NCBI RefSeq assembly: GCF_002835465.1
Contig: NZ_PIZM01000001.1
Coordinates: 558,001 to 622,000, forward strand
Reading direction: 5' to 3'
DNA: 64,000 bases
DNA from: Psychromonas sp. psych-6C06
Lineage (GTDB): Bacteria; Pseudomonadota; Gammaproteobacteria; Enterobacterales; Psychromonadaceae
In this document: piece after piece, positions 9,382-17,272 of the stretch
Layout: every line of letters starts with the position of its first letter
How positions within the stretch are numbered: position 1 is the stretch's first letter
Notes under the pieces: generated by a model
The model's database searches: none
What the model saw: the letters and a program-made list of their open reading frames with translations, nothing else
What the model was told of the DNA's origin: nothing
Program-made: the position numbers and the translations under genes

Positions 9382-9613
9382 AAAAGGGCCCACTAAAACC
9401 ATCGATATTGCTTGTAGTAAATGCCAAGCGTCATTATATAAATACCGAAAAGCAGGCAAAGGTGCGTTGGTTAAGTGCTTTAAAGAACGCATTAGCATCG
9501 ATTATACGCAAGGAGGGGGAAACTGCCCTAAATGTGGTAGACAATTTGCGCGAGACACTTTAATTCGTGGTACTCCTGCATTTAAAATTATTGGTGGTAA
9601 GGTTACTTATTAA
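9365..9613 (+). CDS. Small zinc-ribbon protein
   Basis: An 82-residue basic protein with two CxxC knuckles, CSKC (about residues 17-20) and CPKC (about 54-57), making a zinc ribbon. Family function is not known to me; the basic composition would suit nucleic-acid or ribosome binding. It overlaps the CWC gene by 17 bp in another frame. Confidence 0.65.
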   Translation: MAKPNKKGPTKTIDIACSKCQASLYKYRKAGKGALVKCFKERISIDYTQGGGNCPKCGRQFARDTLIRGTPAFKIIGGKVTY

Positions 9614-9694
9614 CCTTCTCGTATTAAAGCTGGTTCACGAATCTAATTATATGCATAAAAAAACAGCAAACAGAATAGATAGTTAAAACAATTA

Positions 9695-9723
9695 TTGACA
9701 GTTTAAACACGATAAAGCAAACT
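9695..9723 (+). promoter_or_regulatory. Candidate promoter of tRNA-Val
   Basis: A perfect TTGACA -35 box (9695-9700), a 17-bp spacer and a weak -10 (CAAACT, 9718-9723). The distance to the tRNA 5' end, about 30 bp, is normal for tRNA genes. The -35 is convincing; the -10 is not strong. Confidence 0.5.
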
Positions 9724-9753
9724 AGCTCTGCTTTCCCAAGCAAAGGAAATATC

Positions 9754-9829
9754 GCTCGCTTAACTCAGTTGGTAGAGTGCCGCCATGACATGGCGTAGGT
9801 CACTGGTTCGAGTCCAGTAGCGAGCACCA
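9754..9829 (+). tRNA. tRNA-Val (GAC)
   Basis: Read directly as a cloverleaf of 76 nt with encoded CCA. The acceptor stem GCTCGCT/AGCGAGC is perfect, the D arm is ACTC/GAGT, the anticodon loop ATGACAT (9785-9791) has anticodon GAC at 9787-9789, and the T arm is ACTGG/CCAGT with TTCGAGT. GAC decodes GUC and GUU (Val). The first anticodon-stem pair is a C-T mismatch (9780/9796). It stands alone, with no neighbouring tRNA or integrase. Confidence 0.95.
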
Positions 9830-10130
9830 TTTCTTTACCTATAATAAATATTATCACAAAACAACTCATCCAATTAACATCTATTTGTTAGCTAAAAAAC
9901 TTAAGAAATCTATCTAGTTACTCTAACTACAATAAATAACCTCATTTCTGAATAAGCAAAGCGATACAATACCGCTATTTTCGCGAATTTCGGCGTTAAA
10001 CCATCTACCAATAACCAGTTATTGCGAAGATAATTTTGCTTTGAGCTACGCAAAACTAAAGGCACTTTTTTATAAAAGTAGCAACATCATGATTTTAAAC
10101 GCCTCCAATAACTAGAATTGAGGAGAAATA
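9830..10130. other. Intergenic stretch without recognisable gene
   Basis: About 300 bp between tRNA-Val and a repeat fragment. I see no ORF with coding character, no stable terminator and no known repeat; it is AT-rich and probably decayed sequence, since relics follow it. Confidence 0.5.
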
Positions 10131-10189
10131 GCTTAATTCAAGGCATAAGGTGAGATAAATGGTTGCTCTCTTTAGGAAACTTATAACTG
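10131..10189. repeat. Decayed fragment of the 35.15-kb MITE
   Basis: About 60 bp (GCTTAATTCAAGGC..., then ATGGTTG, GAAACTTA) clearly match the middle of the MITE at 35149-35310 (its 35197-35257), with scattered substitutions. The terminal inverted repeats are not recognisable, so this is an old, truncated copy. It abuts the ilvD relic. Confidence 0.65.
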
Positions 10190-10194
10190 GGTAA

Positions 10195-10724
10195 TAGGAG
10201 CGTCGCCTCTGGCATAACTGCCTACTGCTTCAAATACTGAAACAATATCAGTATGATTTTCACCTGGCAAATGGCGCCACCATAGATAAAAAAAGAAGGT
10301 CGATTAAGACGAGCAAGTGCCATTAAGTAATCTGGCATATTTTTATCACAACCGCCAAGCGCGATAATACCGTCGTGTCCCATGCCTGCGGAGACCGCTT
10401 CGATTTAATCGAAAATCACTTCACGCGAGACCAAAGAATATTTTATGCCTTCGGTGCCCATTGAGATACCGTCGGACATTGTAATAGTGTTATAAATAAC
10501 ACTATTAGCTCCGGAACTATCGACCCCTTTACCTACTTCTTCGGCAAGCCCGTTGATATGCATGTTGCAGGGCGTTACCATTGACCAAACTGAGGAATAC
10601 CAACCTGCGACTTGTTAAAGTCTTCATCTTCAAAACCAACTGCTCTTAACATAGAACGACTAGGAGCTTGTGCTACATCATCTACAATTTTTTGTGAATA
10701 TTTACATGGTTTATCTTTACTCAT
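10195..10724 (-). pseudogene. ilvD: Dihydroxy-acid dehydratase relic
   Basis: Read backwards from ATG at 10724, the sequence gives [34 protein letters not shown], then after a frame change [28 protein letters not shown], and [10 protein letters not shown] (the iron-sulfur Cys motif) with [11 protein letters not shown]. This is the N-terminal third of an IlvD-type dehydratase, which makes 2-keto acids in isoleucine/valine synthesis. Lesions: a small deletion with frameshift near 10578-10600, a TAA at 10405-10407 where the family has an intact helix, another frameshift near 10265-10270, and loss of the remaining ~380 codons. It cannot make enzyme; a functional ilvD is presumably elsewhere. Confidence 0.88.
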
Positions 10725-10770
10725 AGCTTGATATTTCTTTTCAGTTTCAATAAATGCAATATGGAAGGTG

Positions 10771-11214
10771 TTAGCAAATAGCTCCCAATGAAATCTGAGT
10801 TAATTCAATAAAGGCAAGGGGATCTTCACCCATGCTTTTTATTTTGATGTGATCGGCGAAACCAAGTCGCGCAGTCATGAATAACCAAAAGAGCGCACTC
10901 ATTAGGCCTACTATTCGCCACAGTGTTTTTTTTGCCCACTTCAGTGCAAGCGTAATCGACAATACGTAAAATACAAATCCCGCGAGTTTAGAAGAGCCCC
11001 AGCCATTAACAAATGGATATAAATTAAGCGGGTTTACGATGAGTAAATAAATAAAGGTACAGATAAAGAGTGCATATAAAATATGTGGCCCAATTTTAAG
11101 TAATTTATTATTAACCATGTCAGATTCTTTCATTGTTAATACAAAGTTAATCATAAAAAAGATAAAAGTGAGCGCAATTATCGCCAGATGGGTATGTTTA
11201 ATTATCATGTACAT
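10771..11214 (-). CDS. SirB2-like inner-membrane protein
   Basis: A 147-residue protein with four predicted membrane helices (about residues 8-27, 42-62, 75-93, 99-118). The N-terminus [21 protein letters not shown] matches the SirB family, described around invasion gene regulation in enterics but of unknown biochemical role. The true start may be Met3. It is isolated from the usual prmC/kdsA context and lies 46 bp from the ilvD relic. The membrane topology is solid; the family call is moderately so. Confidence 0.7.
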   Translation of the reverse strand: MYMIIKHTHLAIIALTFIFFMINFVLTMKESDMVNNKLLKIGPHILYALFICTFIYLLIVNPLNLYPFVNGWGSSKLAGFVFYVLSITLALKWAKKTLWRIVGLMSALFWLFMTARLGFADHIKIKSMGEDPLAFIELTQISLGAIC

Positions 11215-11402
11215 GTTGTTGGTTCCTAATATTAATGAAAACTATTTCCACTTGAGGGCCCAGTATATAGTCTGTAGTGACCATTAAAAACCATACATAT
11301 TGTATTCTTTTAAACGAAGCGCCTTCGTTGCAAGAACGAGTTAAATCCACAAATTTTTTATTGTTCTACAATAAAGCTACTATTTCTGCTTTTGGAGTTT
11401 TT

Positions 11403-12512
11403 ATGGCGAATAAAATTCATGTACTAATAGCTGATGATGAGCCTCTTAATCTTGAACTAATGGAAGAGATCTTAGAGGATGATTATAAAGTCGATATGGT
11501 CAGTTCTGGGCAAGAGTGTTTAACGTTTTTACAAGCAAATAAGCCTGATTTATTATTGCTTGATGTTGCGATGCCTAATATGAATGGATATGAGGTCTGC
11601 AAAGCAATCAAAGCAGATGAAGACCTTACGCTTCCTATCATTTTTGTGTCTGCTCGTGGCGCAATAGAAGATCGTTTATTAGGGTATGAGGCAGGTGGGG
11701 ATGATTATCTCGTTAAACCCTTTAATTGTGATGAGTTGTTAGCCAAAGTACAGAGTTTGGTTACTTTTGTGAATCAACAGAAAGAACTCGATTCACAATT
11801 ACAGAGTGCTCGTGATATGAGCATGATGGTCATAACAAATACGGGTGAAATGGGGGTTATTGTCAATTTCATAAGACAAACGTTTGAATGTAATGATCTC
11901 GAATCGCTTTCAAAAGCTGCTTTTGAGGCTTTAGAACAACTTGATTTACACAGTACAGTGCAGTTTTACGACGACAATAATACATTTGATACTTATGATT
12001 CTAGTGGAAGTTTTAAACCCGTTGAAGCGGAGTTACTGCAATTGGCGCGTTCAAAAGGGCGTATATTTAACTTTAATCAGCGATGTATTTTAAATTTTAA
12101 AAATTGTTCGCTATTAATTAAAAATATGCCTGAAGACGAAGAGATGAAAGGGCGCTTTTTAGATCATACTTGTATGTTGATGGAGGGTCTAAATGCGCGC
12201 TTTATTGCGATTTCTCAAAGTAAAATAGTCGATGAAAATGCACAAAAAAATAAACAATTACTAGAAGATACAAAAGATAGCATGATGGCTGCACAACAAG
12301 GTTTACAAGAGCAAAGTAAACAAGCAGTAAGCGTTGCACAACAACTTATTCACCAGTTAGAGCGCGACTTTTTATCATTAGGCTTAGATGAAGATCAAGA
12401 AAAATATCTGATTAATTTAATTGAAACGAATACTCAGAAAATAGCCGATATTTTTCACAAAAATGATGTCGTTGATGACTATTTTGCAAAGATGCTGTCA
12501 GCGTTAAAGTGA
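11403..12512 (+). CDS. Response regulator with GAF-like/coiled-coil output
   Basis: A 369-residue protein. The receiver domain (residues 1-120) has the acidic pair at Asp11/Asp12, phosphoacceptor Asp54 (LLLDVAMPNMNGYEV), the SA switch (FVSARG) and the Lys in DYLVKPF. No DNA-binding domain follows: the rest begins with a coiled coil, then an alpha/beta segment possibly GAF-like, then a helical tail. ATG 11403 is chosen because GGAG lies 5 bp upstream and the receiver begins at once; an upstream ORF extension to 11277 lacks any domain. It converges on the histidine kinase with a 9-bp overlap of 3' ends, a likely cognate partner. Confidence 0.85.
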   Translation: MANKIHVLIADDEPLNLELMEEILEDDYKVDMVSSGQECLTFLQANKPDLLLLDVAMPNMNGYEVCKAIKADEDLTLPIIFVSARGAIEDRLLGYEAGGDDYLVKPFNCDELLAKVQSLVTFVNQQKELDSQLQSARDMSMMVITNTGEMGVIVNFIRQTFECNDLESLSKAAFEALEQLDLHSTVQFYDDNNTFDTYDSSGSFKPVEAELLQLARSKGRIFNFNQRCILNFKNCSLLIKNMPEDEEMKGRFLDHTCMLMEGLNARFIAISQSKIVDENAQKNKQLLEDTKDSMMAAQQGLQEQSKQAVSVAQQLIHQLERDFLSLGLDEDQEKYLINLIETNTQKIADIFHKNDVVDDYFAKMLSALK

Positions 12513-13979
12513 TTTTGCATGTTGTAGTGGAATCTGAATAGTAAATTTGGCCCCCTCTTTAGGGGGGACTAAATTGTTTACTAAAATATCTGCATTATGG
12601 TAATTACAAATATCTTTACAGATTGACAGCCCTAACCCGGTTCCACCCGCTCCTGTATTTGTATTTGAAGACTGGGAAAACTTTTCAAATATATGGCTAA
12701 TTTCTTGTTCGGGAATTCCCACACCCTGGTCTTCAATTATAATTTCAGCAATATTAACGATCTGTTGTTCTTTTTTAATCGTTTTTTTAGATATCTCAAT
12801 AAAGATAATACCTTCATCTGGTGAGAATTTAATGGCATTATTAATGATATTGTAAAATACCTGGTGGATACGATTAACGTCCATCTCCACCATGATGTCA
12901 CTGTTGGGGCTATCTGTGACAATAGTAATTTGTTTCATATTAATGAGTGAATCTAGCTCTATTAGTACATTATTCATCACCTCGTTTACCAGTGCACTTT
13001 CAAAATTAAATTGCATCTCTCCGGCTTCAAGTTTTGAAAGGTCCAGTAAGTTATTGAGCAACAATAATAACCGAGAGCCACTAGTATGAATTCGATTAAA
13101 ATATTTTATTAATTTTTGTTTTTCTACTTTTTCAATTTTGTTAAGTCCAAGTTCTGCAAAACCTAAAATACCCAACATTGGGGTACGTAACTCATGAGAA
13201 ATATTCGCTAAAAATTCTGATTTAGCTTGATTCGCATTTTGTGCTTCAGTCACCGCTGTTTCTAATAGTTTCTGTTTATGCTCTAACTCATTTTTCATGG
13301 AAAAGAAGGAACTAATCAGAAGCTGCACTTCATCCCCTTCATTTTCAATTGTATGTTTTCCGCCTTGAAAGTCTTCGATACTCTCACGTAGTTTGATCAG
13401 TGGATTAATGATCAAGCCAATTGCGTACATGACCAGTATTAGCAAGAGAATGAATAAAACAATAGAGCTACTTACCTCATAATAAAAAAGGGTTTCAATA
13501 TTTTCATCTGCCTCAGATTGAACAATAGAAAAAGAATGATGGATATAATCTCTTAGTTGGCGCTGCAATAGCTCTTTCTCATCGATTAATAATTGTTTAT
13601 GCTGCGGAGAAGTAGAGCTTAAATTATTGATCTCCATCTGTTTTAGTATTAGTAACGCGCTATACTGCATCATTTTTTCTGCAAGTCGTCGCTCTTCTAT
13701 TTCATCTATATCGTCATTATTTAATACATTTTGAAGGTTTTCTTTTGCTAATTGCGATACTTTATTTAACTCCTTAATGCTAACAAAACGAGAAGATGCA
13801 ATAGCGACCTGATGATCTAATTGTGAGAGCAATTTATGGTCGGTAAAAGCGTCGTTTTTTACTTTTTTAAACAGCATGTTAAAGGCAAACACGTATATTA
13901 AAAGAATTAGAAAAAGAGTTGTTGCAGTAGCGAGAAAGACTTTGGTTCGAATAGATAATGTTGCTAGTTTGAATGACAC
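12504..13979 (-). CDS. Membrane sensor histidine kinase
   Basis: A 491-residue protein: membrane helix 1 (about 14-34), a helical periplasmic segment (about 45-168), helix 2 (about 171-191), HAMP (to about 235), a coiled coil, then HisKA with the phosphorylatable His262 (ANISHELRTPMLG) and a HATPase domain (N box HQVFYNIINNAIKFS, GVGIPEQE, GAGGTGLGLSICK). The all-helical sensor domain suggests a four-helix bundle that binds a small ligand or senses the membrane. It ends inside the last 9 bp of the opposing response regulator gene. The signal is unknown. Confidence 0.9.
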   Translation of the reverse strand: MSFKLATLSIRTKVFLATATTLFLILLIYVFAFNMLFKKVKNDAFTDHKLLSQLDHQVAIASSRFVSIKELNKVSQLAKENLQNVLNNDDIDEIEERRLAEKMMQYSALLILKQMEINNLSSTSPQHKQLLIDEKELLQRQLRDYIHHSFSIVQSEADENIETLFYYEVSSSIVLFILLLILVMYAIGLIINPLIKLRESIEDFQGGKHTIENEGDEVQLLISSFFSMKNELEHKQKLLETAVTEAQNANQAKSEFLANISHELRTPMLGILGFAELGLNKIEKVEKQKLIKYFNRIHTSGSRLLLLLNNLLDLSKLEAGEMQFNFESALVNEVMNNVLIELDSLINMKQITIVTDSPNSDIMVEMDVNRIHQVFYNIINNAIKFSPDEGIIFIEISKKTIKKEQQIVNIAEIIIEDQGVGIPEQEISHIFEKFSQSSNTNTGAGGTGLGLSICKDICNYHNADILVNNLVPPKEGAKFTIQIPLQHAKSL

Positions 13980-14068
13980 ATTAAATTCCTAACAGGTAAT
14001 GACGTATAAAAATTATAAGTCGCCTATGAAAAATTGCCATTCTTGATAATTACCTTTTGCTCTAGCCA

Positions 14069-14719
14069 CTAGTTTTCATCTTGCCGGGTTAAACAAAACT
14101 GATAAAGGTGATGGTAGGCCGGTAGTAAGGTGCTTTGAATTTGCCCAGCAGACTCCTGAATTAATAAACTATCACCAATCACAATGTCACAGTTAAAAGG
14201 AACAAATAACCCTTCTCCGCGTGGTAATGAACGACCTAACCCATGCATGACAATCGGGGTTATTGGCACATGACCGTATTCCTTAGAAAGATAAAATATT
14301 CCTCTTTTAAGGTTGGACAATTGCTCTGGCTCGCCACGAGACCCCTCAGGAAAAACCACCAAAATATCACCGTTGTCGAGTGCTTTTAAACACTCACTGA
14401 ATATCTCATCACGAGCTGTACCGCCTTTTCTATCAAGCGGGATAATGCCAATCACATTTAACGAAAACCAGGCTAAGAGCCTATTGGATAGAAAATAATC
14501 CGCAGCAGCCACTGGACGTACTTTATGTATTTTAGATAACGGATAAAGACTAATTAACACCATCGTATCAAGGTGACTGTTATGGTTTGGGGCTAATAAA
14601 GCTGGGCCTTTTTGCGGTAATTTTTCTCTAAAGGAGATGTTTAAACCCAAGACAATAAAGACGATTGGCTTAATCAATAGTGCAAAAAATAGTATTTTTA
14701 GGATACGTGAAATCATCAT
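14069..14719 (-). CDS. Lysophospholipid acyltransferase (PlsC family)
   Basis: A 216-residue membrane-anchored acyltransferase. The catalytic HX4D motif is His46-Asp51 (NHNSHLDTM), and the substrate motif is FPEGSRGEPE. An N-terminal hydrophobic helix (about 7-27) anchors it. PlsC enzymes place the second acyl chain to make phosphatidic acid. Its start overlaps the stop of the CDP-diglyceride synthase-like gene (TAATG), so it is the last gene of the ynb-like cluster. E. coli ynbABCD has no such gene, so this is an addition that could supply dedicated phosphatidic acid or remodel the final lipid. Confidence 0.88.
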   Translation of the reverse strand: MMISRILKILFFALLIKPIVFIVLGLNISFREKLPQKGPALLAPNHNSHLDTMVLISLYPLSKIHKVRPVAAADYFLSNRLLAWFSLNVIGIIPLDRKGGTARDEIFSECLKALDNGDILVVFPEGSRGEPEQLSNLKRGIFYLSKEYGHVPITPIVMHGLGRSLPRGEGLFVPFNCDIVIGDSLLIQESAGQIQSTLLPAYHHLYQFCLTRQDEN

Positions 14720-15654
14720 TAATAATGTAAAAAGTAGAGGTAGTGAAAGAATAAAGGAGCGGTATAAATAAGGCTATCAATGCGATCTAGAATACCACCA
14801 TGGCCTGGAATGAGTTGACTACTGTCTTTAATTTTTAAATCTCGTTTAACCGATGAAAGAACGACATCACCAAAAAAACCACCAATACAAATAATTAGAC
14901 CTGCACCCAGTCCTTGCACCCATGTAAGCGGGGTTAAATAAGGTGTAATAAACCCAGAAGTAATGGTAAGTGTTAGCAGTCCTCCGATAAAACCTTCCCA
15001 TGTTTTATTTGGGCTAACTTTAGGAATTATTTTATGTTTACCGATCATTTTTCCCCAAATATATTGGCACACATCGTTAAACTGAGTCATGAATATCAAG
15101 TATAAAATAAGTCCGACACCACCTCCTAACGTATTTTTTTCAGGTAAAACCAGTAAAAATGCGATATGACTAACTGAGAAAACGGTGAGCATGACCGCCC
15201 AATGCAAGATCCCTGCTGATTTTATAAACCCCTTTGTTTCACCAACTAAAACCATACGGATCGGTATAAAGAGAAATACATAAATAGGGATGAAGATAAT
15301 AAACATACCGAAATAGGCTTGGCTAACCCAATAATACTGAACTGGAATTGAAAGGTATAACCAAAAAACAGCACGCCTGTCTGCCATGCGCATGGGTACT
15401 ATCGATAAAAACTCTTTTAATGCTAAAAAGCTTAAAAAAGCAAAGAATACGATGGTGGCAGTATGACTAAAAATGAAAACGAAGAACATGATGCCAATCA
15501 TCCACCACCATGACTGAATACGTTGTCTTAATTCAGTATAATCGGTCTGTGGCGATCGAAAGCCAAGTATTAAACGGCTTGAGGTTGCAATGATCAACAT
15601 TGCTAAGACACTCATCATGGCATACTTCGAATGTAATGGAATGTGTTCAAACAT
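14719..15654 (-). CDS. ynbB: CDP-diglyceride synthase-like protein (YnbB)
   Basis: A 311-residue CdsA-family integral membrane protein with about eight helices. Family motifs are SPNKTWEGFIGG and the C-terminal signature KRDLKIKDSSQLIPGHGG followed by LDRIDS. It activates phosphatidic acid with CTP to CDP-diacylglycerol. A housekeeping cdsA normally sits with bamA/ispU; this copy sits with ynbA-, ynbC- and ynbD-like genes and is close to YnbB in length (298), so it is likely a dedicated paralogue. A MITE-like element lies upstream, between it and the ynbD-like gene. Confidence 0.85.
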   Translation of the reverse strand: MFEHIPLHSKYAMMSVLAMLIIATSSRLILGFRSPQTDYTELRQRIQSWWWMIGIMFFVFIFSHTATIVFFAFLSFLALKEFLSIVPMRMADRRAVFWLYLSIPVQYYWVSQAYFGMFIIFIPIYVFLFIPIRMVLVGETKGFIKSAGILHWAVMLTVFSVSHIAFLLVLPEKNTLGGGVGLILYLIFMTQFNDVCQYIWGKMIGKHKIIPKVSPNKTWEGFIGGLLTLTITSGFITPYLTPLTWVQGLGAGLIICIGGFFGDVVLSSVKRDLKIKDSSQLIPGHGGILDRIDSLIYTAPLFFHYLYFLHY

Positions 15655-15687
15655 GTTGTTTTCCTTGCTCTGAATTACCTAGTGTCC

Positions 15688-15910
15688 GTTGATCTTTCGA
15701 GTTTGTTTTTGCAACAAATGTTGCTGTTCGGGGTCAACACAACACGCTTTTCCCTTGATTTATTTGACTACGTCAAACAGTACGGAATACAAAATCAAAA
15801 GACGTTTTGCTATCTGTTAGAGGAAACTCGCTTAGAATAACTAAGCCACATTCCGTCTGCCTTGCTTAAAACGCGTTGTGTTGAACAACATTTAAACGTC
15901 AAAGATTAAC
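15688..15910. repeat. MITE-like element with imperfect terminal inverted repeats
   Basis: The left end GTTGATCTTT (15688-15697) is mirrored by AAAGATTAAC at 15901-15910, and similarity continues inward (TTCAACACAACGCG-type motifs on both arms). About 68 bp of the right arm recur at 58646-58712. No transposase is encoded; the plus-strand ORF inside lacks coding features. The right end forms the last codons and stop of the ynbD-like gene. Confidence 0.65.
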
Positions 15911-17272
15911 ATCCCCTAGCTTAGTGCTTAAAAATTGCTGGTATAAATCGATATTAATAGCCATATACTTGGATTGCACATAACGTGGTCTAATGCTTTT
16001 TAATTCGTTTTCTATTTCTGCGTTACTTTTACCGTTGAATAACATCCAAGCCCAAATCACTAACACGGATCTTGAGAGCCCTAGTGCACAATGTACATAA
16101 ACGCCCTGTTTTATGGATTGTTCTATAAGCATCACCGCCTGATGAATTGCTTGCGGTGATTGAATAGTTTGATCGAGAAAATTTAAACGATGCTGTGCAA
16201 GTCGCGTTTCATTACCTTGTAACTCGCTGGCTAAATTTATCACTGTATTCACTCCTAAATCGGCTAACTGCTGATATTCTTCAGTTGTAGGGAAACGACC
16301 AAAATAGAGTTTGTCATTCACCTTAGCGAACAAGGGTAATGAGCGTTTATAGTAACGCCAAGAAAGTTTACTGCCTAAAAAGTAGGGGGCAAATATGAGC
16401 CATTGCCAAAGGTTGGCCTTGTGGCCTGGTTTGACTAATAGATCATTTAAACCAAATGCATAAACAAGACTGACACTTAATAGTGATAAAAATGGGTATA
16501 TAAAATAGACGCTTACTTTAAAGCTAAGCACCATCATTAAAATGCTTGAAAGCAGGAAATACAGCGCCATTTTTAAATGTCGGGGTGTCATAAAAGATGT
16601 TAATAGTGAAGGACTTCGTTTGGGGGTGAACATTGTGATTGCAGTAAAGCCAACCAGTAACCCTGTTGGTAAATCAACAAAGTGATGTTGAAATACAAAT
16701 AGCGTTGAAATGATGATTAATAATAACCAACACCCTAATAATGCTTTTAGCCATAATGCTTTCATATGCTGTTGCATACTAAACCAAAAAACAATGGCAA
16801 AGCTAACATGCAAAGAAGGTAACTGATTAAAGGGTTTATCTGCTTCTAACAAAGTAAATAAAAATGGGAATTGAATAATTTCGGGTTTTACAAATGAAAA
16901 TTGCAGGGGCATAACCACAAACATAGCGACAGAGAGTAAGACAATAAAAGCAACTCGTACGGCAAGGGTCCGTAACTCAAGCCTATTTTGAGCCAATAAA
17001 AAAGCAATCACAAAAATAATGTCAGATGACATGTAGGGGATGATAAATATCTCAATAAAGGGAATTTGGCTTTCCCATGCAAACAGCCATGATGGGTGTG
17101 GCGCAGTCAAGCTAGCAAATTCATTGGCAGAGCCATATAGCAGAAAGAACAAAATACCAAGATAGGCAAGCCACACAAATCGTTCCTTGAGTGTAGCGGG
17201 GGCCTGCATAGAAGCATTGAATGAAGCTTCCATGCCATTCTTTGGCTTGGGTTGTGGTGATGTAATTCCCAT
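15899..17272 (-). CDS. ynbD: PAP2 phosphatase / dual-specificity phosphatase fusion (YnbD)
   Basis: A 457-residue two-domain protein. The N-terminal ~310 residues are a multi-helix membrane domain with PAP2-like motifs (LPSLHVSFA, then HHFVDLPTG). The C-terminal ~140 residues are a dual-specificity/tyrosine phosphatase with the HCX5R loop HCALGLSRS (Cys395, Arg401). E. coli YnbD has this fusion. PTPMT1, a DSP-type enzyme, dephosphorylates phosphatidylglycerophosphate, so a lipid phosphate substrate is plausible. The gene starts in the stop of ynbC (TAATG). Its last codons (GDVNL-stop) fall in the MITE-like repeat end, so its native C-terminus may have been replaced. Confidence 0.88.
   Translation of the reverse strand: MGITSPQPKPKNGMEASFNASMQAPATLKERFVWLAYLGILFFLLYGSANEFASLTAPHPSWLFAWESQIPFIEIFIIPYMSSDIIFVIAFLLAQNRLELRTLAVRVAFIVLLSVAMFVVMPLQFSFVKPEIIQFPFLFTLLEADKPFNQLPSLHVSFAIVFWFSMQQHMKALWLKALLGCWLLLIIISTLFVFQHHFVDLPTGLLVGFTAITMFTPKRSPSLLTSFMTPRHLKMALYFLLSSILMMVLSFKVSVYFIYPFLSLLSVSLVYAFGLNDLLVKPGHKANLWQWLIFAPYFLGSKLSWRYYKRSLPLFAKVNDKLYFGRFPTTEEYQQLADLGVNTVINLASELQGNETRLAQHRLNFLDQTIQSPQAIHQAVMLIEQSIKQGVYVHCALGLSRSVLVIWAWMLFNGKSNAEIENELKSIRPRYVQSKYMAINIDLYQQFLSTKLGDVNL

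Noticed and set aside
11277-11402. N-terminal extension of the response regulator
   Set aside because: The first 42 codons have no similarity to a domain; the ATG at 11403 has a ribosome site and starts the receiver fold directly.
15643-15840. Plus-strand ORF of 65 codons between the ynbB and ynbD genes
   Set aside because: It lies in the MITE-like repeat, has no ribosome site and no recognisable domain.
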